Shown: positions 49,301 through 60,797, counted from the stretch's first letter. The stretch: 64,000 bases of DNA from Myrica gale (GCA_963930655.1 OZ005617.1:19332068-19396067); one strand, 5' to 3'. Notes: generated by a model from the letters alone, not told the origin. A program made the numbers and translations.

Positions 49301-52300
49301 GAATTTAATTTTTTATTTCCTTTGTTGTTATAATTATAGCTTTTATTTATTTTTAAGACACGTGACATGCCAAATGACCATATATTGACACTTGGCGTGA
49401 CAAGTCAACAATTACATTAAAAATCTAGACCAAAATGTGTCGGAAGGAGTGATTCTGCAGGTAGTGATTTATCAATTCCAAAAACCTAGGCAATTTTTTA
49501 AATCTCATTAAAACCCCGGCAACAATTTTTAAATTTCCCTTTTTTATTGGCAGGAGAAGCTAAACCAGCTATTTAATGTTTTTTTCCCTTTTCTAGCTAT
49601 CAGAGTTAGAATGGAATGGATATGAATACAAGTGCCAAACTTCATATAAATCGTTATATAGGAGAATCGATAGATTAGACAGCATTTAATTCAGAAATAA
49701 GTAAGATCTCACATATGAAAATAGATTTTAGTGAGGTTGCTTCTGCTTGATGCCACGTTTTTCTATGCAAACTGAAGTTCATAATTCCAACTTCTAAATG
49801 GAATACATAGAAGAAAACTAGAAAATGCATTCAAGCATCAACTAGCTGTTTAGTAGATACTAACTACTAGACCATAAGAAAGCTTGACTTGATCATGATT
49901 CGCAACATCATTAACTCATCTAATTCAGCAGGGTTCCAACTTATCTCCAACAGCCTTAAGGCATTTCTCAATGTCATCATGTGATGGAGAGAGAACAAGA
50001 GAGAGAAGTGGAGTTGTTTAAAGACATAAAAATATCAGTTCCACTATTATACTTCTTAAAAGATGCCATTACTGAGAGCTGGCTATAATGTTTGTTTACT
50101 TCTACTAATCTTGCAGATTTGATAAACCACAAGATCACACAAAAATAGAGAGGTAGGTTCTGACATATACCCTGCATATAATCCTTTTGGCCCCTGCTCC
50201 TTCAATATTGAACAGCCAGCCTGGAAGATTCCAGTATAGTAACCGTACATATGCACACCAGGCTTCATAGAGATGCTATCTTTCATGGTGACAGAAATCC
50301 AGGATGCCCTTGTGCCTTGAACCTGCATGCGTTGCTTGATCACTTCACAAGGAACGTAAACAAAAGAGCCAAGTGTGTCCCCTGAAATGCAGAAACAACA
50401 AGCCAGAAATTATGAGGCCTAAGTAGCAGCTAAATGAAAAATGCAGAGACAGCTAATATTAGAGAAAAGGCAGAAATCTGAACTGCATTCCTAAGCCTAT
50501 AGATTCCAAAGCTTCTGTGCTGCAGAGACACTTCTCCAATCAGAATCACCGACAGATACCATCTAAATCATTGTTCTATGATTCCTTTTGCCACAGGCAT
50601 ACTCATTGAATGTTGTAAGAAACTCAAACGACATCATGAATCAAACTGAAAGATACTGGGACTCTAGAAAGCTTACCAGCGGCCCCAGCGATGAAATGTG
50701 CCCAGTGACCTCCAAGGCCAGGATGCGACTCCTCAATCCACTTTTTAGTAGACTCTATGACACCGAAATATGTTGCCCCAGTTGCAAGAGACCCACAGAT
50801 TCCAGGAGTTACACCTCTATAAAAGCCTACAAGAATCATTAGCACAGACAAACTAAAAAGTCTATAAATGTATTAGTCTTATCCAAGGAAACAGAGGAAA
50901 CTCCATAGCTTAAAGTGCAAATCATAGAATTATGTGCATAATGGCATATTTATACTACATTTTACATACTACTACTAATTTAGAATGTTATTTCATGCAT
51001 GCAGGCAACATTTGAAAGTTATGAATATACACACAAATTTGATGTCAACAAATGAAAAACCACTTAAAGATTAAATACAAGTTACCTCTTAATCCATCAG
51101 CAACCGAGACAGCTCGTACCATTTGGAGTATGCTCTTTTGGTTCTGAAATTAAGAACATAAAGTCTCAGGAACCAAGGCATTCCCATGCAAATAAAATGC
51201 TTTAGAAAGACAGCATAGCTAGTGATGGTGTATTCTATTTATTTTTTTATAAGTAGGAAAACTTTATTAAAAAACCAAAGAAAGAACAGTACAAAGAGCT
51301 ATACTGAAAGCTAAGCCAAAAAAGCTACAAAACTAATAAAATCAGAAAAAATCACAGAAACAAGAACTCAACACAGCTTTGGCCCAAGAAAAAAGAGAAC
51401 TCAACAGCTTGCCCCTCAACCCCTCAATAGAAGAAAAAGTGTTCTCAAAGCATCTATCATCTTCTCCCTCCAGAGAGTCCACCAAATGCACAAGGGGATC
51501 AAATTCCACACAATCAAAGCATGAGGATCGTCAAACTTCCTCTTCCAGCAAAACAACACATCAAACACGTTCAGAGGCACAACCCAACAATAATCCGTGT
51601 ATTCTATTATAATTCAAATATGAAGACTATTAGCTAAAAAAACCCTATAAATTAGCAATAATGATAAGATCGGCAGGTTTTGGTGTGAGGCATCAGAGAA
51701 GGCATGGCAACAATGTAATGGTTCGAGATATACCTGACTTCCGCTAATAATAGCTTGACTTTGAATTCGTGTTTTTATGGTGTCAATTGGATGCATCATG
51801 CCTTCTCCAAAAGCCCCAGCAATAGCTCCCCATACAAACTCCCTCCACACTACATCATAGGACAAAATTAATCAGATAAGTTGCACCACTTCCCATTGCG
51901 TAATTCACAATATCCAACCAATCAAGTATTCATAGCCCCTTAACTGTAAGAAGAACCTATTGAAGCAACAATAGAGCCATTAAATTGTTTTGATTCAAAC
52001 AAGAAGAGATTCGATCCAGGGGCATCAGCTGACACAAAATCAGTAGTCAAGTCGTATATACCAATCTTTCTCTTTATGAAACAAAAATGGATCAAAAGGT
52101 GGAATATTTTACTTAGTGATTTAACTCAAGCACCCTGCATAATTAGAACCCCAACCTAACACCCACCACCCAATTCCTATGGGGACTGAAAGTGCGATTT
52201 GGGTAACAGCCCAGTAGTAAGATGACATAAATTCTATGCCACTTGAATGTCAATTTCTCTTCTTAGACATATATGCCCTATTAGTCCAAGTGACATTAGT

Positions 52301-53742
52301 AAGGGGTCTCAATAATGACATTCAAGTGACATAAATTCTATGCCATTTGGGCTGCTCATGAGAGAATCTTGACCATTGACAATTTGAGGAGAAGGGGTCT
52401 TTGTCTTCTTGATTGGTGTTATCTTTGTAGGTGGAATGGGGAATCCGTGGATCACTTATTGTTGCGAGGGATTTATGGGCTCATGTGCTTAAAGTAACGA
52501 ATTATTGTTGGGTAATGCCTTCTAGGGTGATCGAGGTGTTGTTTTGTTGGAAGAGGGTGTTCAACAACCCTCTTGCTTTGAGGGTGTGGAGGATGATTCC
52601 TTCGTGTATTTGGTGGGTTATTTGGAGGGAGCGGAATGTGAGATGTTTTGAGAACTCCGTTCTATCTTTAGATGGGTTGAGGAGGTTGTTGTTGAGTTCT
52701 CTTTTTCTTTGGGCAAATGTTGTTTTGGGCTCTCCTTTTTCGGATTTTCCTGATTTCTTGAGTTTTGTAGCTTGTATGGGGTAGGTTCTCAGTATAGTTT
52801 TTTGTACTGCTACGTATTCCGGTGTTTTCAATAAAGCTTTCCTTACTTATCAAAAAAAATATAGTCCAATACTAAAAATAAACCTAACTAATGTCCTCTT
52901 TAGGATTTGAATTGGCTCCAAGATAGCATGTCCATGTGTAGTATGTCAAGCAGCCCAAGTAAATATTTCCCCCATTAGTTTCTTAATTACGCAACAAATA
53001 GATTAGAAGCAGCATATATACATAAAACATACTAAGATATCATTCAATCTCTTTTCGGGAGATGCTCATAATTTGGGAAATAAAAAAACTACGCAAGCCT
53101 GCTACACCACACGATAAATTTAAATAATAATAAAAAAGATCAAGCATCAAATTCACCGTCCATTTGACTGCTAATAAAATAAGGCAACAGTATAAACATC
53201 AAATACTCATATTTTCCATTAAAAAATAATCCTACTAAAAAATCTCAGCTTTTCTGTCCTTTCAAAAGGTGCTCCTTAGCGACAAAAATTTATCTGAATT
53301 TGATTTCAGTTCTTCTTTGGCATTTTTCTCAAAATTCAGAAAACTTTAACTTCTTTTGCTTAGCGCAAAATAGTACCACAGATCAGATAGTCACGCACAC
53401 TAGCTTAAGATTGCGTATTTGTTGACTTCACATTATAAAAATGAACAAACTCGGAACGTGAAATTTTAGTATCTCCACTATCAGCAAAAATTAAGAATCG
53501 CAGTCTTTTTCTGCCCTTCGTTTGCAGAACTTTCTCATCAACCAAACAGTACATTTTATAACGAGAATATAAATAGCTCCAACAATAGGAACCGACAAGT
53601 TCAAACAATAAAAAACACAGAAATTTCTATTTAATATTTTTCTCTAAGTAAAATCGCTTATGAAGAGCTTACCAAAGAACTGATTGTGAGGTTCTTTGGT
53701 TGAAGCCTGTACGTCCATCGTAGTTGAGCTCTGAACCGCCAT
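46383..53742 (-). CDS. Mitochondrial carrier family (SLC25-type) protein
   Basis: A six-helix inner-membrane transporter; the substrate is not known to me. Minus-strand exons 53742-53673, 51849-51734, 51143-51086, 50826-50677, 50381-50171, 48719-48674, 47574-47454, 47341-47269 and 46617-46383 sum to 1080 nt, 359 aa, all in phase. All three signature repeats are present: HPIDTIKTR (43-51), VPCEVIKQR (141-149), TPLDVIKTR (265-273). The second repeat has the extended loop seen in At1g74240 (VHMYGYYTGIFQAG). The N-terminus MAVQSSTTMDVQASTKE is short and polar. A SAM-carrier or mitoferrin-like subgroup is possible but unproven. Large introns hold two LINE tails and a foldback element. The start at 53742 is the first ATG in frame with the carrier fold. 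Confidence 0.93.
49097..49538. repeat. Foldback Mutator-like MITE in carrier intron 5
   Basis: The arms of about 55 bp are inverted: GGAAAATTTATAAATTACTG at the left, CAACAATTTTTAAATTTCCC at the right, with matching TGAAATTTTAAAAA / TTTTTTAAATCTCA further in. The GG(G)AAATTT ends resemble the 6469 element. No clear target duplication. Confidence 0.5.
51240..51596 (-). mobile_element. 5'-truncated LINE tail with 12-bp target duplication
   Basis: Flanked by direct repeats GTGTATTCTATT (51228-51239 and 51597-51608). On the minus strand it encodes the C-terminal LINE zinc-finger region in fragments (CIWWTLWREK) and ends in AATAAAGTTTTCC plus an A-run. It is in sense orientation in carrier intron 2. 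About 357 bp of the 3' end remain. Confidence 0.75.
52372..52858 (+). mobile_element. 5'-truncated L1-type LINE 3' end
   Basis: It reads NLRRRGLCLLDWCYLCRWNG, then ESVDHLLL, VIEVLFCWKRVF, IPSCIWWVIWRERNVRCFE and LSSLFLWANVV, the usual C-terminal zinc-finger tail of plant LINE ORF2. It ends with TTTCCTTACTTATC and an A-run. It lies in carrier intron 1, antisense to the host. The 5' border is approximate. Confidence 0.75.
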
Positions 53743-54085
53743 TGAATTTGCAAAGAAGACGTTATGCTAACCGTACGTAATATCTGTCTGTGACTTTCGC
53801 TATCTATGTAACTAGGAGCTAAAAAAATCAAAAACAAAAGAATTCGCTGAGACCTTGTGGGTTTAAGAGGGCGTTCTCAATTCGATTCCGCAGGAAGCGG
53901 GTTGCGAGCTCTGCCTCTGTATCCGCCTTTTATAATTTGTGAGGAGCAATACCCGCTACTGTGGGGAAAAGTAAACGTCGTCGTTTGAATTTCCTAATTT
54001 CCATAAAACCGTTTATAAAATTATTCTAAAGATTATCGAAGGCTCTCGCCGCCTAAAAGCTTGTATCCATGGATTTCTGGACTCA

Positions 54086-54311
54086 GATTCCCTTCTTCGA
54101 GTGATTACCTAATAAGTTCTAATATGCCATTGGATTGATGACAATATATTAATAAATTTATTTAATAGTCTATATTAAAATATAAAAAAATATAAAATAA
54201 AATAAAAAATTCTAAATGTAATACAGACCATTGGATGGATTTATTAATGTGTTGTTATCCATCTAATGACTTGTTAAGACCTATTAGGTAATTCTCTCTT
54301 AGGAGGAAATC
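54086..54311. repeat. Foldback MITE, copy 2, upstream of carrier gene
   Basis: Left arm GATTCCCTTCTTCGAG then TGATTACCTAATAAG; right arm CTATTAGGTAATTCTCTC then TTAGGAGGAAATC. Same family as 45570-45780. It begins about 340 bp upstream of the carrier start codon. Confidence 0.6.
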
Positions 54312-54815
54312 CTTTCCCGAAATTTCTTTTACAGCGGATCAAGATGTTTTTTTTTAAGGCGACGAGCAATATATTTATATCGATTTTTGACAAACTTCAA
54401 CCTACTTCAATTTTGACATCAACACAACACCAACATTTTCTAAGAATTTATAAATGCAAACATTGATTCCTTTCTGGATGTGCTTCTTCGTCCTTTCTTT
54501 ATCATGATCTTCTAAAACAAGTGGTAAACACTCTTCTCAACATCAAGCCATCTGTGGGCTCACGTGGATATTCTTTGTTCCATTTTGGTCCTCAGCATCC
54601 ATCTGTTTTTTTTATTAAATACATTTTTATTCATTCTTAGATAACCGAGACTTTGCACTCTATTTTTTTTACACTCTAATTTTTTTTATACATTTTATCT
54701 ATGAAAAGTCTTCTTTGCAATGGATTTGCACTATTCGTGTATTCTTGCTGTCAAATTGGACAGAATCCTTAATCAGATGTCAAACGAATTTCTTAATTCC
54801 TTTAGAAAATAATTA

Positions 54816-55683
54816 GGCTAAAATGCTCCGTACGTCCCTGGGGTATGACTCTTTCCCAACTTAGTCCTTAGGGTATGAATTTCCCTTAAAAAACCCCTGG
54901 GGTTTGGCCCTATTCCCCGAAGAGTCCTGCCGTCAACTAAATGGACGGAAATGCACACGTGGCTAACGGCGCACACGTGGAAACTAACATGCAGATTACC
55001 AACCAATCGCAGTGTGACACGTGTCAGTGAATAAAAAATAAAATATATTTTTTTAAAAAATTAAAATTTAATAAAAGAAGTATTTTTTATTATTTTTTTT
55101 AAAAAAAAGACAGAGGGGAAGGATCCGATCCGATCCTTCCCCGGTGAACCTCCACCGGCCGGCGGAGGGAGGAGGCCACCTCTCCCAGCCGCCCCAGACC
55201 ACCGCCCGGTGGAAGAGGCATGGGCGGCCAGCGGAGGGAGCCTCCTCCACCGGGCGGTGGTCTGGGCGCGCCCGGGGCTGAGGGAGGTCCCCCAGCCGCG
55301 CCGGTGGGGGAGGATTTCTCCTCCCCCCGCTGGGCGGCCAAAATACCCACCGGCCGGTGGTTCACCGGGGAAGGATCGGATCGGATCCTTCCCTTTTTTA
55401 AAAAAAATAATAAAAAATATTTTTTTATTAATTATTAATTTTTTAAAAAAAATATTTTATTTTTTATTCACTGACACGTGTCACACTGCGATTGATTTGG
55501 TAATCTGCATGCTAGTTTCCACGTGTGCGCCGTCAGCCACGTGTGCATTTCCGTTCATTTAGTTGACGGCAGGACTCTTCGGGGAATAGGGCCAAACCCC
55601 AGGGGTTTTTTAAGGGAAATTCATACCCTAAGGACTAAGTTGGGAAATGGTCATACCCCAGGGACGTACGGAGCATTTTAGCC
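54816..55683. mobile_element. Foldback Mutator-like element with GC-rich core (868 bp)
   Basis: Almost the whole element is an inverted repeat: GGCTAAAATGCTCCGTACG at the left, CGTACGGAGCATTTTAGCC at the right, with about 270-bp arms. The flanks AAATAATTA (54807-54815) and AAATAGTTA (55684-55692) are a 9-bp duplication with one mismatch, the Mutator target length. Inside the arms are AT-rich segments and then a very GC-rich core (about 55110-55400) with GGATCCGATCCGATCC-type palindromes and CCGGCCGG words. No transposase. The reading frames in the core are by-products of its composition. Confidence 0.8.
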
Positions 55684-56208
55684 AAATAGTTATTATAAAA
55701 ATTAAACCAAATTTGTCCATAACCCATATTGCACGTGAGTATTTTTTTTCTTCTGAAATGCAAGGCCAGAACAATCAATTTAGAGAAGAACTATTAATGG
55801 CCAGAGTAGATTGGGTGTGCAAATCGGACAAAAAAGACTTAAAGGTGAAATATGAAGTCTCTCCAGTTGATTTTATTAAGTGTGATTACCGGAATGGATG
55901 AAATCGGCCATTCCAGAAACGGAATCCGAAAATTCTTGTTCCATTAGTGAGAATGGTAAGAATGCAAAATAAAGAACCCCTCCCCTCGAAATTCAAGTTC
56001 CATGGAATAGAGAACCAAAAAATCAAATTCACCCATGAAGAAGGCTTCTATATCACCATTCCAACTTTCCAAATATCTCAAAATCTATAATTTAAGCAAC
56101 AAATTTGTTAAAACAGCATAACAAAGGCAACAGAAAAACAAGAGAAGGAAAGCTCCAACCGGAAACAAGGAAAATGAAATTCTAAATGACTAGTCCGCTT
56201 TAGACTTT

Positions 56209-56390
56209 GGCTAAATTACTTCGTACGTCCTTAGAGTTTGGCCTCTTTCCAAATTTGTCCTCAGGGTTCGATTTCCCCTAAATATATCTCTGGGGTTTAT
56301 TCTCAATCCCAAACAGGTCCTACCGTCAACTTAGTGGACGAAAATGCACAGCGGCTGACGACGCACACGTGAAAATGGACAGATCATGTA
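56209..56390. repeat. Lone terminal repeat of the 54816 family
   Basis: It begins GGCTAAATTACTTCGTACG and follows the left arm of the 54816 element through CCTACCGTCAACTTAGTGG and CACACGTG. About 180 bp match. No matching right end was found up to 60500. It may be the left end of a larger element that carried the two coding relics that follow. Confidence 0.6.
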
Positions 56391-56630
56391 AAAAAATTCC
56401 AAAAGATATAATGAAAATCCACGACATTGCACCTCCCAAATTTCCAAAAAAAAAATCTTGAAACCCCCCGAAGCCCCAAGTTCTCTTTTTTCACACCCGT
56501 AACCCCTAAAATCCCAATTGAAAAACACAACCATTCGACGAACCCTAAGCTCGAAAGATTCTCCAAATATGTGAAGGAAAAAAGACCCACATTGTCGTTG
56601 ATCTCTAAGAAATGAAGGCAAAAAGGGGCA

Positions 56631-58143
56631 ATGAGAAGTGCATTGTCGTCTTCTATTAGCAATGAAAGGCAGGAAGGGGTATCATTGGAAGTGAATAGTG
56701 ACAAAGTCGCACGTCTCTGCTTCTGCGACATCAAGGCTCAAATGAGGACAAGCAGGACAAAGGGAAATCCAGGAAGAAGATTTTTCGGCTGCCCGCATTA
56801 CACAAGTGGCCATGTTAGCATCCAGTGTATATCTTTCAGTTTAGTTTCTGAATTGTGAAGCTGAAAGGAAGATTTAAGGTTTTGCGTAGGCAATTAGCTT
56901 TAATGTTAGAAACTTTTGATGTTAGCTGTAATTCTATTTGTTAACTGTTGTGGTTTTAGTAGCTTTTGATGTCCCATAATAGTTTTTCAATTCAATTATA
57001 TGGGAACTATTCGAGTGTTAGATACAAACCCCAGTTAGCTTTTGAAACTAGTGGCAGAAAGAAGAAAATTAAGGAAAGTTAATTTGAAACTAATTGCTCT
57101 ATCAAGTGTTTAATTACCATATAGTTTAAAGTTATGAGACAATTAAGCTAAGTTGATGAAGATTGTTAAGTTTAACCAAAGCCTCATTCCCTTCAAAGCT
57201 CAAGCTCACTTTTGAAACGAATAAGATAAGGGAGATAGGGTAGTAAGTCAAAGTGGAACCCAGTAAATATTTGTTGCGTCACTCTATCATCATGTGATTT
57301 GGAAGACTTTGGGAATTGATTGGAAGGATATTATGGCTGTGTTTGTGTTGTAAAATTCCACTCTCTAAAATTTCAACATAATAAAATATTACAATATAAT
57401 CTCTCTCCCCTCATCAAATCATTACTTTTCACTACAAAAATATAAAAAATTACCTCTCTCTTCACTTTTTCACTAAACCCAATACCTAAAATTTTACAAA
57501 ACAAACTCACCCTATGATTGCTACATGGAATTCAACATAAAAAATAGAAAGAATAAAAAAAAAGAGATCTTTTTTTTTGTAATTGTATTCTTTCTTTCGT
57601 ATCTACATAGTCATAGAGATAAAATTAGTGTCATAATTCATCAACTAAACTAATAGAAGTTATGAAATTCGGTGAAGTTGTTGGGCCATTATTTAGATAA
57701 CTAGGTTAGCGCGCATGATTTAGTCAAGCAGATTTTAGGATCAACATTCATCTTTGGTGAATATTTGTATCTTTATTTTTTTTCCTGATTTTGCCTTCTA
57801 ATATGACAGTCAATACTAGAGGATTTTGGTATCCAATATGACTTATCATACCTGTTTCTTTAACAAGAGCTTGTATTTTACTTGATTTTTAATATTGATT
57901 GCTCTGATATGGCTTTCTGCAAGCAGTTTTGCATGTGATGGGTTAGAGTTTCTGTCTTTTTGAATGTCTTTAGAGTGTCAGTATTGTTCATTCATTTATC
58001 TTTTATTCCAGAGGCATTTGGCTTGTAATTTTTTTGAGTGGATTGACCCCGCTCTTGTTGCACATGGGCAAGATGCTCTTCTTGGCATGGTGAGGAAGAT
58101 GAAGATCTTAGAGGAGCAAGTGAAGATCTCTGAGATAAAGTGA
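56631..58143 (+). CDS. GRF zinc-finger protein, probably transposon-associated, C-terminus disrupted
   Basis: Exons 56631-56813 and 58012-58143 read as 104 aa. The zf-GRF domain is LCFCDIKAQMRTSRTKGN then PGRRFFGCPHY and LACNFFEWIDP, with the four expected cysteines. Plant GRF proteins of this size normally continue into a coiled coil and a C-terminal membrane segment. Here the frame stops at 58141-58143 inside the coiled coil, beside a short near-duplication (GTGAAGATCTCTGAGATAAA / GTGAAGATCTCAGTGGATAA). The remainder (VNILEEQVQVLQEQLLKQ, LLGSWMFFGYVFLLLCS) lies in another frame, ending at 58298. A shortened protein or a pseudogene are both possible. The function of this family is unknown to me. 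The intron holds a MITE at 57335. Confidence 0.6.
57335..57512. repeat. PIF/Harbinger-like MITE (178 bp) in the GRF gene intron
   Basis: The ends GGCTGTGTTTGTG and CAAACTCACCC are flanked by TAT (57332-57334 and 57513-57515). The interior has the family's CTCTCTTCACTTTTTCACTA stretch. Confidence 0.65.
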
Positions 58144-58589
58144 AGATCTCAGTGGATAAAGTGAATATCTTAGAGGAGCAAGTGCAAGTCCTTCAGGAGC
58201 AGCTTCTTAAACAGAAGGCAAAGGATCACAGACTTAAGATTGGATTGTTGGGTTCCTGGATGTTCTTTGGCTACGTATTTCTGTTGCTTTGTTCTTAATC
58301 CTGTATGATTTTATGAATTGTAGTTTTGATGTAATTTGTAGAAATATTTCGGTATGAGAGTTGTAATCATTTTGATGTAATGTGTCATTGTACACTGAAT
58401 GACATTGTAGTTTCTCTTGATGTAATGTTTTGTCAAGCAGATTCAAGAATTTGTAATCATTTTGAGTTTCTCTTGTTATTTGGATGTAGGTTGCTACTGT
58501 TGTCATGAAATTTGCTGATTACACTATATTGGAAAGCCTTGTAGTTTTGAATGACATTGTAGTTATGTAATCTCTGCAAATGAGAACGA

Positions 58590-58930
58590 GTATATCTGCA
58601 TTTACCAAATTTGGAACTACTCATTTACAATCTGTATTTACCAAATGTGTGTTTCTGCATTTACAAAATCAATTTTTCTTACAATCTGCATTGACCAAAT
58701 CCATTTTACCAACACTGCATTATCAATGTGCTTTTGGTAAATCATTGCATGTACATTTGGTAGATATGCGCAAGTGAAAATCTGCATATGCAAGTGCATT
58801 TGAAGAACTGCATCTGCAAAACCAACTCACTATGCAAATTTACCAAATGTGCAAGTGCAAAAAGGAGCATCTCTAATTCAAATTGACAATTGCTGACCAT
58901 CTCCAATTCAATGACCAAGTGTTGATTCAC
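58590..58930. repeat. Degenerate short repeats of a CTGCATTTACCAAAT-like word
   Basis: Words such as TGCATTTACCAAAT, TGTATTTACCAAATGTG, TGCATTGACCAAATC and AATTTACCAAATGTGCAAG recur irregularly, some inverted (CATTTGGTAGAT). Non-coding, between the GRF frame and the transposase tail. Confidence 0.5.
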
Positions 58931-59199
58931 ACTGCAGATTTAATATTCAGTTTCACTATACAGATTCACAACCTGTTATCATTCAATGTACAGGAGCTGA
59001 CCATCTCTGATTCAAATATTGTATAAGAGCGTTTACATCATTGTCCACATCATGTCATAGATAAGAATGCAACAAAAAAACAATAGCAAGCCATACATGA
59101 GGATAATCTCAAAAAACCCTATCATACCCAATTACATGACAGATCCCAAAAAATTATCAACAACATCATAGATCCCAAAAAAACTTGTTTTTTCATTAC

Positions 59200-60232
59200 A
59201 AGTCAAGTCACTTCTTTGCAGTTTCACCCTTCTTCCGCGGAGATCACCTCAGAAGGATTGACTGCGACCCTCCTTCACCCTTTTTGCTTGGGCTGCTCTT
59301 TTTCTTTCTTTAAACATGACTGAACGGGTTGTGTCAGAGACGGTGATGGCCAAGAGGGCTGCGTCTGAGAGGGTCGCATCTAAGAGGACTGCGTTTGAGA
59401 GGGTTGCTCCTGAGAGGGTTGTGATACATCCTGCATAGCAATACTCCATGTTAATTTCAAAATAAATAAATAATCCAAAATTAGTAAATGTAATCCAATA
59501 AGTTGGCAAAATTAGGCACATTTTATAGCTTAAATACATCCACATCATTCAATGTACACGCTTAGCAGAAGTAGACATGCTTGTTTCGTTTTCTTTCTCT
59601 CTCTCAAGTCACTATATTTAAAATGCTTAATATGATAATCAAAAAACATACAAAATCTTCCATCTCAAATGCACCTATGTCATAGTCCGCTTGCGTGGTG
59701 ATCTTCATAGTTGTGGCTGCGTCCCACTTTCATCTTCAATGTCTTGTTGAGTTTGACCATCTTCCTCTTTCTTTTGGACTGTCCAACAGCTTTTGTAGAA
59801 GTCACTGGTTGACCGACAGATGTAGTAGAAGGCCCTAGCTGCCCATCACCACCCTGTAGAGTATTTGTGAAGCATGCGTCAAATATCCAACAATGCGAAA
59901 TCAATGGATGTAAAGACAAAAGCATTGGATATAAATGCGAAATCATTCTAATATAAGTGCACATATAAAATTATGACATGTCATCTCACTTGAGGTGAAG
60001 CCTTTTTCTCGGATGGCTTTTTTGGATATATCCTTCGGTTGGGATTCTCTGGTTCTTTGCAGGACCGTGCATTGTGACCCACCACTAAACATTTACCACA
60101 CCGGACAGGGAGACCCTTTTTTGTCACATGATATTCATCATGTGGCTCGTCATTTGCTCTAGCCCGAACCTTCTTAGGTCTTAGACTTTTAATCTTCCTC
60201 CCCGCGAGAGAGAGAGAGATTTCGGGAGGCAA
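59200..60232 (-). pseudogene. MULE-type transposase C-terminal tail (relic)
   Basis: On the minus strand, 60232-59984 encodes a basic segment and a CCHC zinc knuckle, CGKCLVVGHNARSCKEPENP then NRRIYPKKP, as found after the SWIM region in MuDR-like transposases. A second exon near 59856-59685 (GGDGQLGPSTTSVGQPVTST, KRKRKMVKLNKTLK) and a third near 59432-59340 with an 18-bp repeat encoding QPSQ-type units follow. The catalytic core, MULE and SWIM domains are absent, so this is a remnant. It may belong to the same element as the lone terminal repeat at 56209. Confidence 0.6.
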
Positions 60233-60598
60233 GCTGACACTGGGGGAGGGACAGAGGGTGGGGGGATGGCGGCTGGGACGACGATGTGAAGCTGCTTGAA
60301 ATCTTGAAGAAAGACTGAAGTCACGCGTGAGGTAAAAAATGACCTAGTTCATCTATTTTTTTTTTAAAATAATTAGGGACCTTTGAGCCTTGGATTAGTA
60401 TTTTTTTTAGAATGCCGAAACTGAAAAATTCTGACATTTCCGGATCCATATCCGGTTTCGAAAATTCCTAAATATGAGATTCGAAATTTCCTGTAGAACC
60501 GGAATAATTGAACTCTTACATATTTCACACATTTGTCCGGCCCGGCCCAAGAGCAGACCGGCAGCTGGCCTATCTCCAGAGTTATTATGAAAATAAAT

Positions 60599-60797
60599 GG
60601 GTATGTTTGAGGGTGAAAATTTTGGGTATTAAGGTTTGAGAAATATTATAAAGTAAAGAAATGTTATGAGAGTTGGTGAAAAAGTGAAGAAAAAAAAGAT
60701 TTTTAATAAATATTATAATAATAAAAAATTATGTGGTGAATTGTTTATGATTAAACTCAAATATTTGAGCCCAAATATTTGGGCTCCAAACATACCC
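60599..60797. repeat. MITE (199 bp) upstream of ATP synthase gamma gene
   Basis: Perfect 11-bp ends GGGTATGTTTG / CAAACATACCC, flanked by AAT (60596-60598 and 60798-60800). Closely matches the MITE nested in the LINE at 15542. It ends about 230 bp before the ATP synthase start codon. Confidence 0.75.

Noticed and set aside
55068-55562. Several overlapping Pro/Gly-rich reading frames in both directions
   Set aside because: They lie wholly within the GC-rich core of the foldback element and are mirror images of one another, an effect of composition.
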